Positions 36,515-45,191 of a stretch of 64,000 nt of DNA are shown piece by piece. The stretch lies in NCBI GenBank assembly GCA_026003895.1, contig BPIC01000005.1, forward strand, positions 1 to 64,000, in the 5' to 3' direction. Below the pieces are notes generated by a model. It saw nothing but the letters and a program-made list of their open reading frames with translations. It had not been told where the DNA came from and did not search any database. Source of the DNA: Dehalococcoidia bacterium (lineage in GTDB: Bacteria > Chloroflexota > Dehalococcoidia > SpSt-223). How positions within the stretch are numbered: position 1 is the stretch's first letter; each line of letters begins with the position of its first letter. The position numbers and the translations under genes were made by a program.

Positions 36515-37665
36515 CGACTCAATTGCGGCGCTGTACCCGCTGCCTCATTCCCGAGACACACGAGACGATCGTCTTCGACGATGACGGCGTCTGCAATGTT
36601 TGCCGGGCGCACGAAAAGAAGCGCGAGAAGATCGATTGGGGAGCGCGTCGCGCCCAGTTCGAGGAGCTAATCGAGCGGGTGCGCGGCAAGTATGCCTACG
36701 ACTGCATCGTGCCGTTCAGTGGTGGCAAGGACAGCACCTTCACGCTCTACTTCCTCGTCCGTGAGTACGGCCTCAAGCCGCTCGTGGTTCAGTTCGATCA
36801 CGGCTTTCTGCGGCCTAAGTTGGTCGAACAGAATGTTCGCACCATGAAGACCCTCGGCGTCGACTTTCTTTCGTTCCGCCCCAACTGGAAAGTCGTCCAG
36901 AAGCTGATGCTGGAGAGCCTCAAGCGCAAAGGAGACTTCTGCTGGCACTGCCACACTGGCATTTTCTCGTTTCCTATGCAGATCGCAGTCAAGTTCCAAG
37001 TGCCGCTGCTGATCTGGGGTGAGCCGAGCGCCGAATACACTGCCTACTTCGATTACGACGACGTCGAAGAGGTCGACGAAAAGCGTTTCAATCGCTTCGT
37101 GAACCTTGGTATCACCGCCGATGACATGGTCGGAATGATCGAGGGCGTCGAGCCGCGCGAGCTTGAGCCGTTTCGCTATCCGCCGCTTCGCGAGTTGCGC
37201 AAGTTGGGAGTCCGATCGGTCTGCCTCGGGTCGTTCATTCCGTGGGATGTCAAGAGTCAGGCCGAGATCATTCGGCGTGAGCTCGGGTGGGAAGGGAATG
37301 TCGTTGAGGGCGTTCCTGAGGAATACTATTACGAGAAAGTCGAGTGCTTCATGCAGGGCGTCCGCGACTATCTCAAATATCTGAAGCGCGGATACGGCCG
37401 AACAGCGCACCTCACAAGCCTTGATATTCGCAATGGCCGGCTCGACCGCGCGACCGCCGAACGATTGACGGAAGAACACGACGGGAAGCGCCCGGCCTCG
37501 CTCGACTTGTTTCTCGAAGCGGTTGAGTTGGACGAGGAGACTTTCCATCGCATTGCGCTGACCCACACGGTCGCACCGTGGACACCCGACCTGCGACGAA
37601 TTCCGGCTGGTGACCCGCTCCCCGACCATGGCAAGTTCATTCGAGCCGCGAGCGTGCGCGACTGA
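36511..37665 (+). CDS. N-acetyl sugar amidotransferase (PseA/WbpG family)
   Basis: ATP-PPi synthetase-like enzyme that turns an N-acetyl group into an acetamidino group using ammonia from a partner glutaminase (WbpG in Pseudomonas O-antigen; PseA in Campylobacter flagellin glycans). ATG 36511 with AAGAAGGAG upstream; 384 residues. Zinc ribbon near the N-terminus (CTRCLIPETHETIVF, GVCNVCRAHEKK), PP-loop IVPFSGGKDSTFTLYFLVRE near 70, a second Cys pair KGDFCWHCHTGIFSFPMQIA, and LLIWGEPSAEYTAYF. It is followed directly by hisH- and hisF-like genes, the standard three-gene amidination set. Confidence 0.88.
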   Translation: MTTQLRRCTRCLIPETHETIVFDDDGVCNVCRAHEKKREKIDWGARRAQFEELIERVRGKYAYDCIVPFSGGKDSTFTLYFLVREYGLKPLVVQFDHGFLRPKLVEQNVRTMKTLGVDFLSFRPNWKVVQKLMLESLKRKGDFCWHCHTGIFSFPMQIAVKFQVPLLIWGEPSAEYTAYFDYDDVEEVDEKRFNRFVNLGITADDMVGMIEGVEPRELEPFRYPPLRELRKLGVRSVCLGSFIPWDVKSQAEIIRRELGWEGNVVEGVPEEYYYEKVECFMQGVRDYLKYLKRGYGRTAHLTSLDIRNGRLDRATAERLTEEHDGKRPASLDLFLEAVELDEETFHRIALTHTVAPWTPDLRRIPAGDPLPDHGKFIRAASVRD

Positions 37666-38282
37666 TGATCGCGGTTGTCGACTATGGGATGGGCAACCTC
37701 CATTCCGTCCGCAATGCCTTCGAGCTGATCGGGGCGGATGTCACGGTCACGCGCGATCCAGAGGAGATCCGTGCTGCCGAGCGGATTGTGCTCCCCGGGG
37801 TCGGCGCGTTCGGCGAATGTGTCAAAAATCTCGAGGCAGCCGGCCTGCGCGAGGTGTTGCAGGAGGTGGTTCTCGAGCGCGGGACGCCCTTTTTGGGAAT
37901 CTGCCTCGGGATGCAGGTGTTGGCAACGACGGGTGAAGAGTTTGGGGTCCATCGCGGGCTCGGATGGGTGCCCGGCGTGGTTCGTCGGTTCCAAGGAACC
38001 GATCTGCGAGTGCCGCACGTCGGCTGGAACGAGATCGAGCCGCGTGTCGAATCCCCGCTCTTTCGCGGGCTCGGCCACGCACCGTGCTTCTATTTTGTCC
38101 ACAGTTACCACTTCGTCGTCGACGATCCGCGCGTCGTCGCCGCCACCTGTGACTATGGCGGTCCGTTTACCGCTGCCATCCTGTATCGAAACATGTTTGC
38201 GACCCAGTTCCACCCCGAGAAAAGCCAAGAGGCAGGGTTGCGCTTGCTTGAAAACTTCCTCGACTGGGAGCCAGTGTGCTAA
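37665..38282 (+). CDS. hisH: HisH-like glutamine amidotransferase of the sugar amidination set
   Basis: Class I glutaminase supplying ammonia. 205 residues: IAVVDYGMGNLHSVRNAFEL, IVLPGVGAFGECVKNLE, the nucleophile in PFLGICLGMQVLATTGEEFG, YFVHSYHFVVDDPRVVAATC, and the His/Glu pair in ATQFHPEKSQEAGLRLLENF. All catalytic residues are present. The start overlaps the amidotransferase stop. It could serve histidine biosynthesis, but the neighbouring genes and the altered HisF partner point to sugar amidination (HisH2-type). Confidence 0.9.
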   Translation: MIAVVDYGMGNLHSVRNAFELIGADVTVTRDPEEIRAAERIVLPGVGAFGECVKNLEAAGLREVLQEVVLERGTPFLGICLGMQVLATTGEEFGVHRGLGWVPGVVRRFQGTDLRVPHVGWNEIEPRVESPLFRGLGHAPCFYFVHSYHFVVDDPRVVAATCDYGGPFTAAILYRNMFATQFHPEKSQEAGLRLLENFLDWEPVC

Positions 38283-39034
38283 AGCGCCGGATCATCCCGA
38301 AGCTGCTGCTCAGAAATGGACGCAATGTCAAAGGGCGGCAGTTCGTCGATCTTCGCGATACTGGCGCGCCCGTGACGAACGCCCGAATCTACGATGCCCA
38401 AGGCGCAGACGAGCTTATTTTCCTCGACATCGAAGCGAGCGATGCCAATCGGGGCCTGCTCTACGACATCATCGCGAAGACCGCCGAAGAGGTGTTTATG
38501 CCGTTCTGCGTCGGTGGCGGGGTGCGGACCGTAGAAGACGTGCGTGCCCTCCTGCTCGCCGGGGCCGACAAAGTGGCGATCAACACGGCAGCGATCGAGA
38601 CACCATCGCTCATCAGCGACGCCGCCCGTCTCTTTGGTTCGCAATGCGTTGTTGTTTCTGTCGACTTCCGGCGGGACGGCAGCCGCGCCCGGGTGTTCAC
38701 GCACGGCGGCCGCTGTGACACTGTCCTCGATGCGGTGGATGTCTGCCGACGCGCGGCCGAGCTTGGCGCGGGCGAAATCCTGCTTACCTCGATCGATCGG
38801 GATGGAACGATGAGTGGGTACGACCTCGAGATCACTCGTCAGGTCGCCGACGCGGTTCGCATCCCCGTCATCGCCTCGGGCGGCGCAGGCTCTTCGGAGC
38901 ACCTTGCTGCCGCCTTCCTCGACGGTCATGCCTCTGCTGTTGCCGTGGCCAGCCTGTTTCACTTCAGCGATCACTGCCCCATCAAGGTGAAGGCGCAACT
39001 GAAGATTGCCGGGATCGACGTCCGAGCCGCCTGA
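38276..39034 (+). CDS. hisF: HisF-like cyclase homologue of the sugar amidination set
   Basis: TIM-barrel partner of the HisH-like glutaminase, GTG start overlapping its stop by 7 nt; 252 residues. It begins KRRIIPKLLLRNGRNVKGRQ: canonical HisF has a catalytic aspartate here (IPCLDV), which is replaced by leucine, as in WbpG-associated HisF2 proteins. The second catalytic position is kept (ILLTSIDRDGTMSGYDLEIT), as are the phosphate-binding loops (FCVGGGVRTVEDVRALLLAG; VIASGGAGSSEHLAAAF). The altered first aspartate supports a role other than imidazole glycerol phosphate synthesis, probably channelling ammonia to the amidotransferase. Confidence 0.88.
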   Translation: MLKRRIIPKLLLRNGRNVKGRQFVDLRDTGAPVTNARIYDAQGADELIFLDIEASDANRGLLYDIIAKTAEEVFMPFCVGGGVRTVEDVRALLLAGADKVAINTAAIETPSLISDAARLFGSQCVVVSVDFRRDGSRARVFTHGGRCDTVLDAVDVCRRAAELGAGEILLTSIDRDGTMSGYDLEITRQVADAVRIPVIASGGAGSSEHLAAAFLDGHASAVAVASLFHFSDHCPIKVKAQLKIAGIDVRAA

Positions 39035-39383
39035 CGCGCACAGCCGACGTTCCAACGGTTCAGACGGAGCGACGAGGCACAAGCGGTCCTGTTCTCGCGG
39101 CCGCCGAGGTGCTGGAGGCCGCGCCGCGATCCCGTGTGGACGAAGACGCCGATGCCGAGTGGGACGATGGCGCGAGTTGGCCTGCGCTCGGCGGTCGGGC
39201 GAGCCAAGCCGGTGACAGCGCCGGGCTCGGGCCGCGACGGGCCTGCTGGCCCCACCCGTGCAGGGCCAGCAACTGGGAAGGTACCTGGCGCCACCGCGAT
39301 CCCCCGTGCCGGTGCGCCGAACCCTGACCGTCGTAGTGAGAGGCCATGGCTCGTTCGCCGGGCGGGTGTTGCTCGGAAAGGCG
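39035..39383. other. Intergenic after the amidination set
   Basis: About 350 bases, very GC-rich, with short mirrored ORFs and no family motif. Nothing recognisable until the promoter at 39384. Confidence 0.4.
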
Positions 39384-39419
39384 TTGCGTGCGGCGCTGAT
39401 CGTTGATACAATCAACGAT
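39384..39419 (+). promoter_or_regulatory. Promoter with overlapping MarR-type palindromic operator
   Basis: TTGCGT (39384-39389), 17-nt spacer, TACAAT (39407-39412). A perfect inverted repeat ATCGTTGAT-ACA-ATCAACGAT (39399-39419) covers the -10. It lies about 50 nt upstream of an MFS exporter whose gene is followed by marR, so binding by that repressor would block RNA polymerase. Confidence 0.75.
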
Positions 39420-39467
39420 TGATGAATGCGACGGTTGTCGTGATCATCGATTCTCTGGAGGGTGAGT

Positions 39468-41111
39468 ATGCACGCAGCTCACGTCAGCGAGCCAGCGTTG
39501 GAGCCAGCAGTCGGTGGCAAGCGTCTCGCCGTGATCATTGCTGGCCTGATGTTGACGCTCTTTCTTGCTGCGCTTGAAGGAACGATCGTGGCAACGGCGA
39601 TGCCGCGGATCGTCGCCGACCTGAACGGTTTCGATAAGTATTCTTGGGTAGCGACCGCCTACTTGCTCGCCTCGACGGCGATGATCCCGCTGGTGAGCAA
39701 GCTGTCGGACATCTATGGGCGGAAACGGCAGCTGATGATCTCCATCGTCGGGTTCGTCGCTGGCAGTGCGCTCTGCGGCCTCGCCCAATCGATGGAACAG
39801 CTGATCCTCTTTCGCACGATCCAGGGCTTGGCGGGCGGTGGTCTGTTCTCTCTCGTGTTCGCTGCTAACGCGGACATTTTTCCCCCCGCGGAGCGCGGCA
39901 AATGGCAGGGGCTCTTCTTTGGCATGATCACCAGCGCCATCGTGCTCGGACCGCCGATCGGCGGCTTCCTGACCGAGACCCTCTCGTGGCGATGGGTATT
40001 TTATGTCAATATCCCACTCTGCGTTGTCGTTCTGGCGACGTTGGCGCTCGGCTTTCCCGGCAGGCGCACCCCGGCGCAGGGCGGCTGGCGACGGATTGAT
40101 GTTCCGGGTGCTCTGACGCTGACTGCCGGCGTGACGGCGTTGCTTCTCGCCATCCTGATTGGTGGCGAGCGCCTGCGCTGGCTGGACCCGACCGTCCTCA
40201 GCCTCTTCGGCGTTTCGGCGCTTGCCTTTGGGGCGTTCTATTGGCTCCAAAAGCGCTCGCGTGAGCCGATTGTGCCGCTCGACCTTTTGAAGCATCGGGT
40301 CATCGCGGTCGGAGCGGCTGCATCCTTTCTCGTCAGCTTTCTGATGGTCGGGACCAGCCTCTACTCACCGCTCTACATTCAGGCTGTTCTCGGCGACTCT
40401 CCGACGGCGTCTGGCCTCACCATGCTGCCGCAGATTCTGACGGGGCTGCTGTTCAACGTCGTTGGCGGGCAGATCGTCTCGCGGACCGCGCGGTACAAGC
40501 GCATCATGGTCGTTGGGGCCATCCTCATGCCGATCGGGCTCCTTGCCCTCGTGCTGACGGCACCTCAGGCGAACCGCTGGTGGTTTATCGGATCACTGAT
40601 GATGTTCTCGGCCGGCTTCTCGCTGATGACGCCGCAGTTGAACGTGGCGATCCAGAACGCCTTGCCGATGAACCGCCTCGGTGTCGGTACCGGAATGGTG
40701 ACGCTCATCCGCTCGATCGGGCAGACCATGGGCGCCGCAGTCGTCGGCACGGTTGTCGTGGGCGCCTACCTTTTCTCTCTTGGACGGGCGCTCCCGCCAG
40801 CAGCTGCCTCCTTGCCAGCGGAGGTGCTCAACGACCTGACCGATCCGCAACACTTCTTGGTGCGCGGCACAACGCCGGCGGTTGCGCCGTCAACACTCGA
40901 TCCCGCTCTCGCCGGTCAGATCCGCGATGCCGTCGGCAGTGCACTCACAGCCGCGCTCGACGCTGGCTATCTGGCGATGCTCATCGTTGGCATCGCGGCG
41001 TCCGTGCTCGTCATCGTGCTCCCGGATGCGCAATTGCGGCGTGGCCGGCCAGCGACCCCTTCGCCCGATTCACTTCCTACGCCGGCCCGGCAACCGGCCG
41101 AGGTGCGATGA
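39468..41111 (+). CDS. DHA2-family (14-TM) MFS drug exporter
   Basis: ATG 39468 is chosen: GGAGGG is 5 nt upstream and would overlap the GTG at 39462. 547 residues, about 14 hydrophobic segments. Motifs: LAALEGTIVATAMPRIVADL (TM1, the DHA2 'LDxTIVNVALP'-like motif), the loop 2-3 motif LVSKLSDIYGRKRQLMISIV, RTIQGLAGGGLFSLVFAANA, and LGPPIGGFLTETLSWRWVFY (antiporter motif C and the WRW.F motif). Proton-driven efflux of lipophilic compounds is expected; substrate unknown. Operon with marR (ATGA overlap), controlled by the palindrome at 39399-39419. Confidence 0.9.
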   Translation: MHAAHVSEPALEPAVGGKRLAVIIAGLMLTLFLAALEGTIVATAMPRIVADLNGFDKYSWVATAYLLASTAMIPLVSKLSDIYGRKRQLMISIVGFVAGSALCGLAQSMEQLILFRTIQGLAGGGLFSLVFAANADIFPPAERGKWQGLFFGMITSAIVLGPPIGGFLTETLSWRWVFYVNIPLCVVVLATLALGFPGRRTPAQGGWRRIDVPGALTLTAGVTALLLAILIGGERLRWLDPTVLSLFGVSALAFGAFYWLQKRSREPIVPLDLLKHRVIAVGAAASFLVSFLMVGTSLYSPLYIQAVLGDSPTASGLTMLPQILTGLLFNVVGGQIVSRTARYKRIMVVGAILMPIGLLALVLTAPQANRWWFIGSLMMFSAGFSLMTPQLNVAIQNALPMNRLGVGTGMVTLIRSIGQTMGAAVVGTVVVGAYLFSLGRALPPAAASLPAEVLNDLTDPQHFLVRGTTPAVAPSTLDPALAGQIRDAVGSALTAALDAGYLAMLIVGIAASVLVIVLPDAQLRRGRPATPSPDSLPTPARQPAEVR

Positions 41112-41575
41112 GGGAAGAGCAGATGGCTGTCAACCGTCTCGAAACGCCACCGGCGGTGCTTCCACTGAGCGCGGTTCTGGGTCGTCTGGCCTTCATTCTG
41201 CCGAAGCGCATGAGCGAATGGATTGGCCTGAGTGTCCATGCGTTGCGCCTGCTCTACCTGACCTACCAGCGCGACGGGGTCAGCCAGTCCGAAATCGAGC
41301 GCCTTTTCGAACTGGACGGCGCGGCCGTGACGCGGCTTGCCAAGCAACTTGAAGCGGAGGGGCTCATCCGGCGCGTGCCGGATCCCTCCGATAACCGCTA
41401 CACGATCGTTCATCTGACCGACGCCGGGCGGATCCGGCTCGCGGAAGCGCGCGAGGAAATGCGCGCCCTCGAGGCCCGGCTCTATGCCGGGATTGACCCG
41501 GCTGATCTGGAGCGCTGTCGGGACGTGCTCGACCGCATTCGCGCCAACCTTGCTGCACTGCCGCCGCGGCGCTAG
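41108..41575 (+). CDS. MarR-family transcriptional regulator
   Basis: Winged-helix repressor, 155 residues. It starts at ATG 41108 overlapping the exporter stop (41109-41111); an internal ATG at 41123 is also possible. Features: dimerisation helices (RMSEWIGLSVHALRLLYLTY), recognition region VSQSEIERLFELDGAAVTRL, wing ADRYTI-like segment read here as DPSDNRYTIVHLTDAGRIRL (DxRxxxxxLT pattern), and a C-terminal helix. Being last in the exporter operon, it probably represses its own promoter and is released by an exporter substrate. Confidence 0.9.
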   Translation: MREEQMAVNRLETPPAVLPLSAVLGRLAFILPKRMSEWIGLSVHALRLLYLTYQRDGVSQSEIERLFELDGAAVTRLAKQLEAEGLIRRVPDPSDNRYTIVHLTDAGRIRLAEAREEMRALEARLYAGIDPADLERCRDVLDRIRANLAALPPRR

Positions 41576-41631
41576 CGTGGCGCACTCGCCGCCTCGGCCT
41601 CCCATCAGCCAGAATGGCGTGGGAGGACCAC

Positions 41632-42477
41632 GTGAACGCTACCTTGTCGGGGCGGATCCAGTTTGACCATACCGCCCTCGCTGCGCCGGAGAAAGCGCCC
41701 ATCCTCGCATTGCTGCGCGAGCTCTTCGGCGGCGCCATCGTTTGGGATGACCGCACCGGCCTCGAGGCGCAGGGGTTCCGTGCCGGTCAGCTCGATCTCT
41801 CCGGCACCGTCATCGAGGTGATCGAGCCGGCGGGAGAAGCGAGCTTTCTGCATCCGTATCTCGCCAAGCGTGGGCCCGGGCTGCATCACATCACCTTCAA
41901 GGTGGCGGAGCTCGATCGCTTTCTCGCCGACCAAGCCGCACGCGGGGTCGCTTTCACTGGCGTCGAGCGCGACCGCCAAGGCCGGACGGTGAACGCCTTC
42001 ACTCGGCCTGGGTCGAGCTACGGAATGTTGATCCAGTTTCGGCCACGGGAGGCGTGGTCCCGCGAGGCGCTTCGCCATCATCCTTCGCTGCGAGATCTTC
42101 CACCGCCCTTGCCATCGCGCGCTCGGCTCGCCGCAACGGCTGTCGCCGCGGCCGACGGTGCAGCCACGCTCGCCTACTTGCAAGGACTGCTTGGCGGCGA
42201 GCTCGGTCCGCGCACAGGACAGAACGAACATCTCGCGCAGTCCCTCCGTGTTGGCGGCACTGAGTTGACGATCTTTTGGCCCGCCGAACCCGGTCCGGCG
42301 CTGCACCATCTGACTCTCGAAATCACCGACTGGGACGAGACGCTCACTGCCGTGCGCCGACTCGGCCTGCCCCTGCGGGCAGGAGAGCATGAGGCGTTCG
42401 TCGACGCAGCCAACCCGACCGGCGCCCAATTTCACCTACGCAGGATCCCGGCGTCGCGAATCGAACGACAGCGCTAA
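41632..42477 (+). CDS. Two-domain VOC (glyoxalase/methylmalonyl-CoA epimerase-like) protein
   Basis: GTG 41632 is preferred to ATG 41614 because GGAGGA lies 4 nt before it. 281 residues, two VOC units. The first resembles methylmalonyl-CoA epimerase: RIQFDHTALAAPEKAPILAL (metal histidine), LRELFGGAIVW, FLHPYLAKRGPGLHHITFKV (second histidine). The second (from about 165) is weaker: AYLQGLLGGELGPRTGQNEH, GPALHHLTLEITDWDETLTA. VOC enzymes use divalent metal; here the substrate is unknown. It lies upstream of fatty-acid oxidation genes on the opposite strand. Confidence 0.7.
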   Translation: MNATLSGRIQFDHTALAAPEKAPILALLRELFGGAIVWDDRTGLEAQGFRAGQLDLSGTVIEVIEPAGEASFLHPYLAKRGPGLHHITFKVAELDRFLADQAARGVAFTGVERDRQGRTVNAFTRPGSSYGMLIQFRPREAWSREALRHHPSLRDLPPPLPSRARLAATAVAAADGAATLAYLQGLLGGELGPRTGQNEHLAQSLRVGGTELTIFWPAEPGPALHHLTLEITDWDETLTAVRRLGLPLRAGEHEAFVDAANPTGAQFHLRRIPASRIERQR

Positions 42478-42719
42478 GCGGCAGACCGGGGACTCCCACA
42501 CCGGCGAGCGGCGGCGCCTCCGACATCAAGTGCCGGCCACCGGTTTGCTTACCGAACTCCAGTTCATTGACCGAGCTGGAGTCGCGCGACGATGCGACTT
42601 GGGAGGCGTCGACGGCGCCGCGAACGGGATGGCGTTGGTTCGGCTTTGCCTGAGGTGACGGCCCGAGACGGAGAATCTGTCCGGACTGGCCGCATCAGGG
42701 GAGAGGAACCGCGGCGTGC

Positions 42720-43862
42720 TCAGCGCAACAAGTGTTCGGCGATGAGAAGGCGTTGGACTTCGCTCGTGCCTTCGTAAATGCGCAGGATGCGAGCGTCACG
42801 GTAGGCGCGTTCGATTGGTGAGCCCTTCATGTAGGCTTGCCCGCCGTGGATCTGGACGGCTTTGTCGACGGCGCGGTTCGCCATCTCGCTGGCAAATAGC
42901 TTGATCACGGCGGCTTCGTGAGAGACGCGCTCACCGCGGTCGATCTTGGCGGCAACCTGATAGACCATGTAGCGGGCGACCTGAATCTCCGTCTCCATAT
43001 CGGCCAACATCCATTGGATCGCTTGGAAGCTCGCGATCGGCACGCCAAACTGCTTGCGCGACTTGGCATGCTGCACCGACAGGTCGAGCATGTGCTGGGC
43101 CATCCCCACCGCGCCCGCAGCGAGAGAAACGCGCCCGCCATCGAGCGCTGTCATCGCGGTGATAAAGCCGCTGCCCACCTGCCCGAGGACGTTCGTCGCC
43201 GGCACGCGACAGTCATCGAGATAGACGGGCGCGGTGTACGAGCCGCGGAGCCCCATTTTCTCGTCTGGCTTGCCTACCGAAAGGCCCGGCGTCTCGCGAG
43301 GGACCACAAACGCAGTGATCCCGCCGCGTGCGCCACGCTCGCGGTCGTTGGCCGCGTAGATCACGAAGGTGCCGGCAATCGGTGCGTTCGTGATCCATTG
43401 CTTTTGGCCGTTCAAGATCCAAACGTCGCCGTCGCGTTTGGCGGTGGTTCGAATCGAGGCGGCGTCAGAGCCCGCTTCTGGCTCCGTCAGCCCAAAGGAG
43501 CCGATCCGCTCGCCCTTCGCGAGGGGGACGAGCCACTGCTGCTTCTGCTCGTGCGACCCGGCAAGATAAATGGACATGGCGCAAATGCCCGTGTGGGCGC
43601 CGATGAGGTTCGTGATCGCCGAACTGGTCGCGCCCAGTTCTTCGAGGGCCACGCAGTAGCCCAGCTCACCGGCGCCGATCCCGCCATACTGCTCCGGAAA
43701 TGGAAAACCGAAAAAGCCGAGGCCGGCCATCTCCCGGATCACTTCGTCTGGGATCCGGTCCTCGCGCTCGATCTGCTCTTCCAGCGGCCGCAGCCGCCCT
43801 TGAACATAGTCGCGGACCGAGCGCCGAAGCAGTTGGATCTCTTCCGGGAAGCTAAAGTCCAT
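42720..43862 (-). CDS. Acyl-CoA dehydrogenase
   Basis: FAD enzyme of beta-oxidation or branched-chain acyl-CoA oxidation, 380 residues. MDFSFPEEIQLLRRSVRDYV, FGFPFPEQYGGIGAGELGYC, GSFGLTEPEAGSDAASIRTT (FAD/substrate loop), WILNGQKQWITNAPIAGTFV, HAKSRKQFGVPIASFQAIQW, and ILRIYEGTSEVQRLLIAEHL with the C-terminal catalytic-region glutamate. All regions are normal. It is 21 nt downstream of the 3-hydroxyacyl-CoA dehydrogenase gene on the same strand; the two form an operon. Chain-length preference cannot be read. Confidence 0.93.
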   Translation of the reverse strand: MDFSFPEEIQLLRRSVRDYVQGRLRPLEEQIEREDRIPDEVIREMAGLGFFGFPFPEQYGGIGAGELGYCVALEELGATSSAITNLIGAHTGICAMSIYLAGSHEQKQQWLVPLAKGERIGSFGLTEPEAGSDAASIRTTAKRDGDVWILNGQKQWITNAPIAGTFVIYAANDRERGARGGITAFVVPRETPGLSVGKPDEKMGLRGSYTAPVYLDDCRVPATNVLGQVGSGFITAMTALDGGRVSLAAGAVGMAQHMLDLSVQHAKSRKQFGVPIASFQAIQWMLADMETEIQVARYMVYQVAAKIDRGERVSHEAAVIKLFASEMANRAVDKAVQIHGGQAYMKGSPIERAYRDARILRIYEGTSEVQRLLIAEHLLR

Positions 43863-43883
43863 CTCGTTCCTTCCGCGCCGAGA

Positions 43884-45053
43884 TTAGGGCGAAGGGAGTG
43901 CGTCGCGTAGCGACCCACCGTGTTCGGCGAGCGATTTCAGTCGTTCGGGCGGCGTAAATCGAGGCCCCACCTTGGCGGCTAGGGCGCTCAGCAGCGCAAC
44001 AACGGCGCCAAGCCCGACCTGATCGGCCCAGGCGATGGGACCTGTTGCCCAGCCGGCGCCAGCCTGCATTGCCACGTCGATATCCTTCGGGTCGGTCACG
44101 ATCCCCTCGTCGAGGCAGCGAAACGCCTCGAGGAACGAGGCTGCCGTCACTTGCTGGACCAGCCGCTCGGGGTCTGCCGGCTTGGTACCGAGGTCTATCG
44201 GCGTTCCCTCGCGGGAATAGAACCCGCCACCGTTCTTCGCGCCGTGCCGGCCCTGCGCCACGAGCTCGCGCAGGATCGGAGGTGTCGCGAATCGTTCGCC
44301 GTAGGCCGCGACGAGGACGTCGCCAATTTCGAGGAGGACATCCAGTCCAACGAGGTCGGCCAGTTGGAAGGGGCCCATCGGAACGCCAGCCCGTTCGCGG
44401 AGCGCGGCGTCCACCGAGGCGATCGTGGCGTCGTTCTCCTCTCGGTAGCGCATTCCTTCGGCCATCGCGGCGAACAAGATGCGATTCACGAGAAACCCGG
44501 GACACTCCTTCACGGGCACAGGCAACTTGCCGATCCGGCGGCCAAATTCGAGCGTGGTCTGGACTGTCTCCTCGCTGGTCTCGGGCGTCACGATGACTTC
44601 AATCAGCTTCATCACGCTCGCAGGGTTGAAAAAATGGAAGCCGACAACGTTGCTGGGTCGACCGCTCGCTTTCGCCAGCCGGCTGACCGGAAGCGATGAC
44701 GTGTTGGTCGCAAGAATCGCTTCGGGTTTGCAGGCGCGATTGAGTTCAGCAAAGACCGCTTCTTTCAGGGTCAGCCGTTCCGGGACCGCTTCGATCACGA
44801 AGTCGGCGTCCGCAAGGTCATCGTAGCTCAGCGTCGGAGCGATAAGGGCCAACTTGGCTTGGGCTTCATCCTCGCTCAGTCGACCGCGTTCGACGCGTCG
44901 GCGAAATACGCTCTCCACATGGCGCATTCCGCGGTCGAGGAACTCCTGCGAGACATCCTTGAGCGTAACGGGTACTCCCTGTTCGGCAATCACTTGTGCG
45001 ATCTCAGCGCCCATCGTGCCGGCGCCGATCACCGCAGCCCGTGCAACGGGCAT
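43884..45053 (-). CDS. 3-hydroxyacyl-CoA dehydrogenase (3-hydroxybutyryl-CoA dehydrogenase type)
   Basis: NAD-dependent oxidation step of beta-oxidation or butyryl-CoA metabolism. ATG 45053 with AGGAGGAATTCG upstream. 389 residues: Rossmann motif AAVIGAGTMGAEIAQVIAEQ, ADFVIEAVPERLTLKEAVFA, LATNTSSLPVSRLAKASGRP, catalytic region VVGFHFFNPASVMKLIEVIV, VPVKECPGFLVNRILFAAMA, and the helical domain GVPMGPFQLADLVGLDVLLE. It is about 100 residues longer than single-domain Hbd; the extra C-terminal part (GIVTDPKDIDVAMQAGAGWA, GPIAWADQVGLGAVVALLSA) is a second copy of the helical C-terminal domain. Confidence 0.93.
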   Translation of the reverse strand: MPVARAAVIGAGTMGAEIAQVIAEQGVPVTLKDVSQEFLDRGMRHVESVFRRRVERGRLSEDEAQAKLALIAPTLSYDDLADADFVIEAVPERLTLKEAVFAELNRACKPEAILATNTSSLPVSRLAKASGRPSNVVGFHFFNPASVMKLIEVIVTPETSEETVQTTLEFGRRIGKLPVPVKECPGFLVNRILFAAMAEGMRYREENDATIASVDAALRERAGVPMGPFQLADLVGLDVLLEIGDVLVAAYGERFATPPILRELVAQGRHGAKNGGGFYSREGTPIDLGTKPADPERLVQQVTAASFLEAFRCLDEGIVTDPKDIDVAMQAGAGWATGPIAWADQVGLGAVVALLSALAAKVGPRFTPPERLKSLAEHGGSLRDALPSP

Positions 45054-45191
45054 CGAATTCCTCCTGAGAATGGTCCTTGATGCTACATCGCGCTCGGCGG
45101 CCAAGACCACTCGTGTGGAAAATGTCGCAGCGCATCGACGAACGATGCGGTACGCTACAACTGTTGGGCTAGGCCGAAAGGAACGAGGGTC

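Noticed and set aside
37665..39034. Annotation of the HisH/HisF pair as part of a histidine biosynthesis operon
   Set aside because: No other his genes nearby, the first catalytic Asp of HisF is missing, and the pair follows a PseA/WbpG-type amidotransferase directly.
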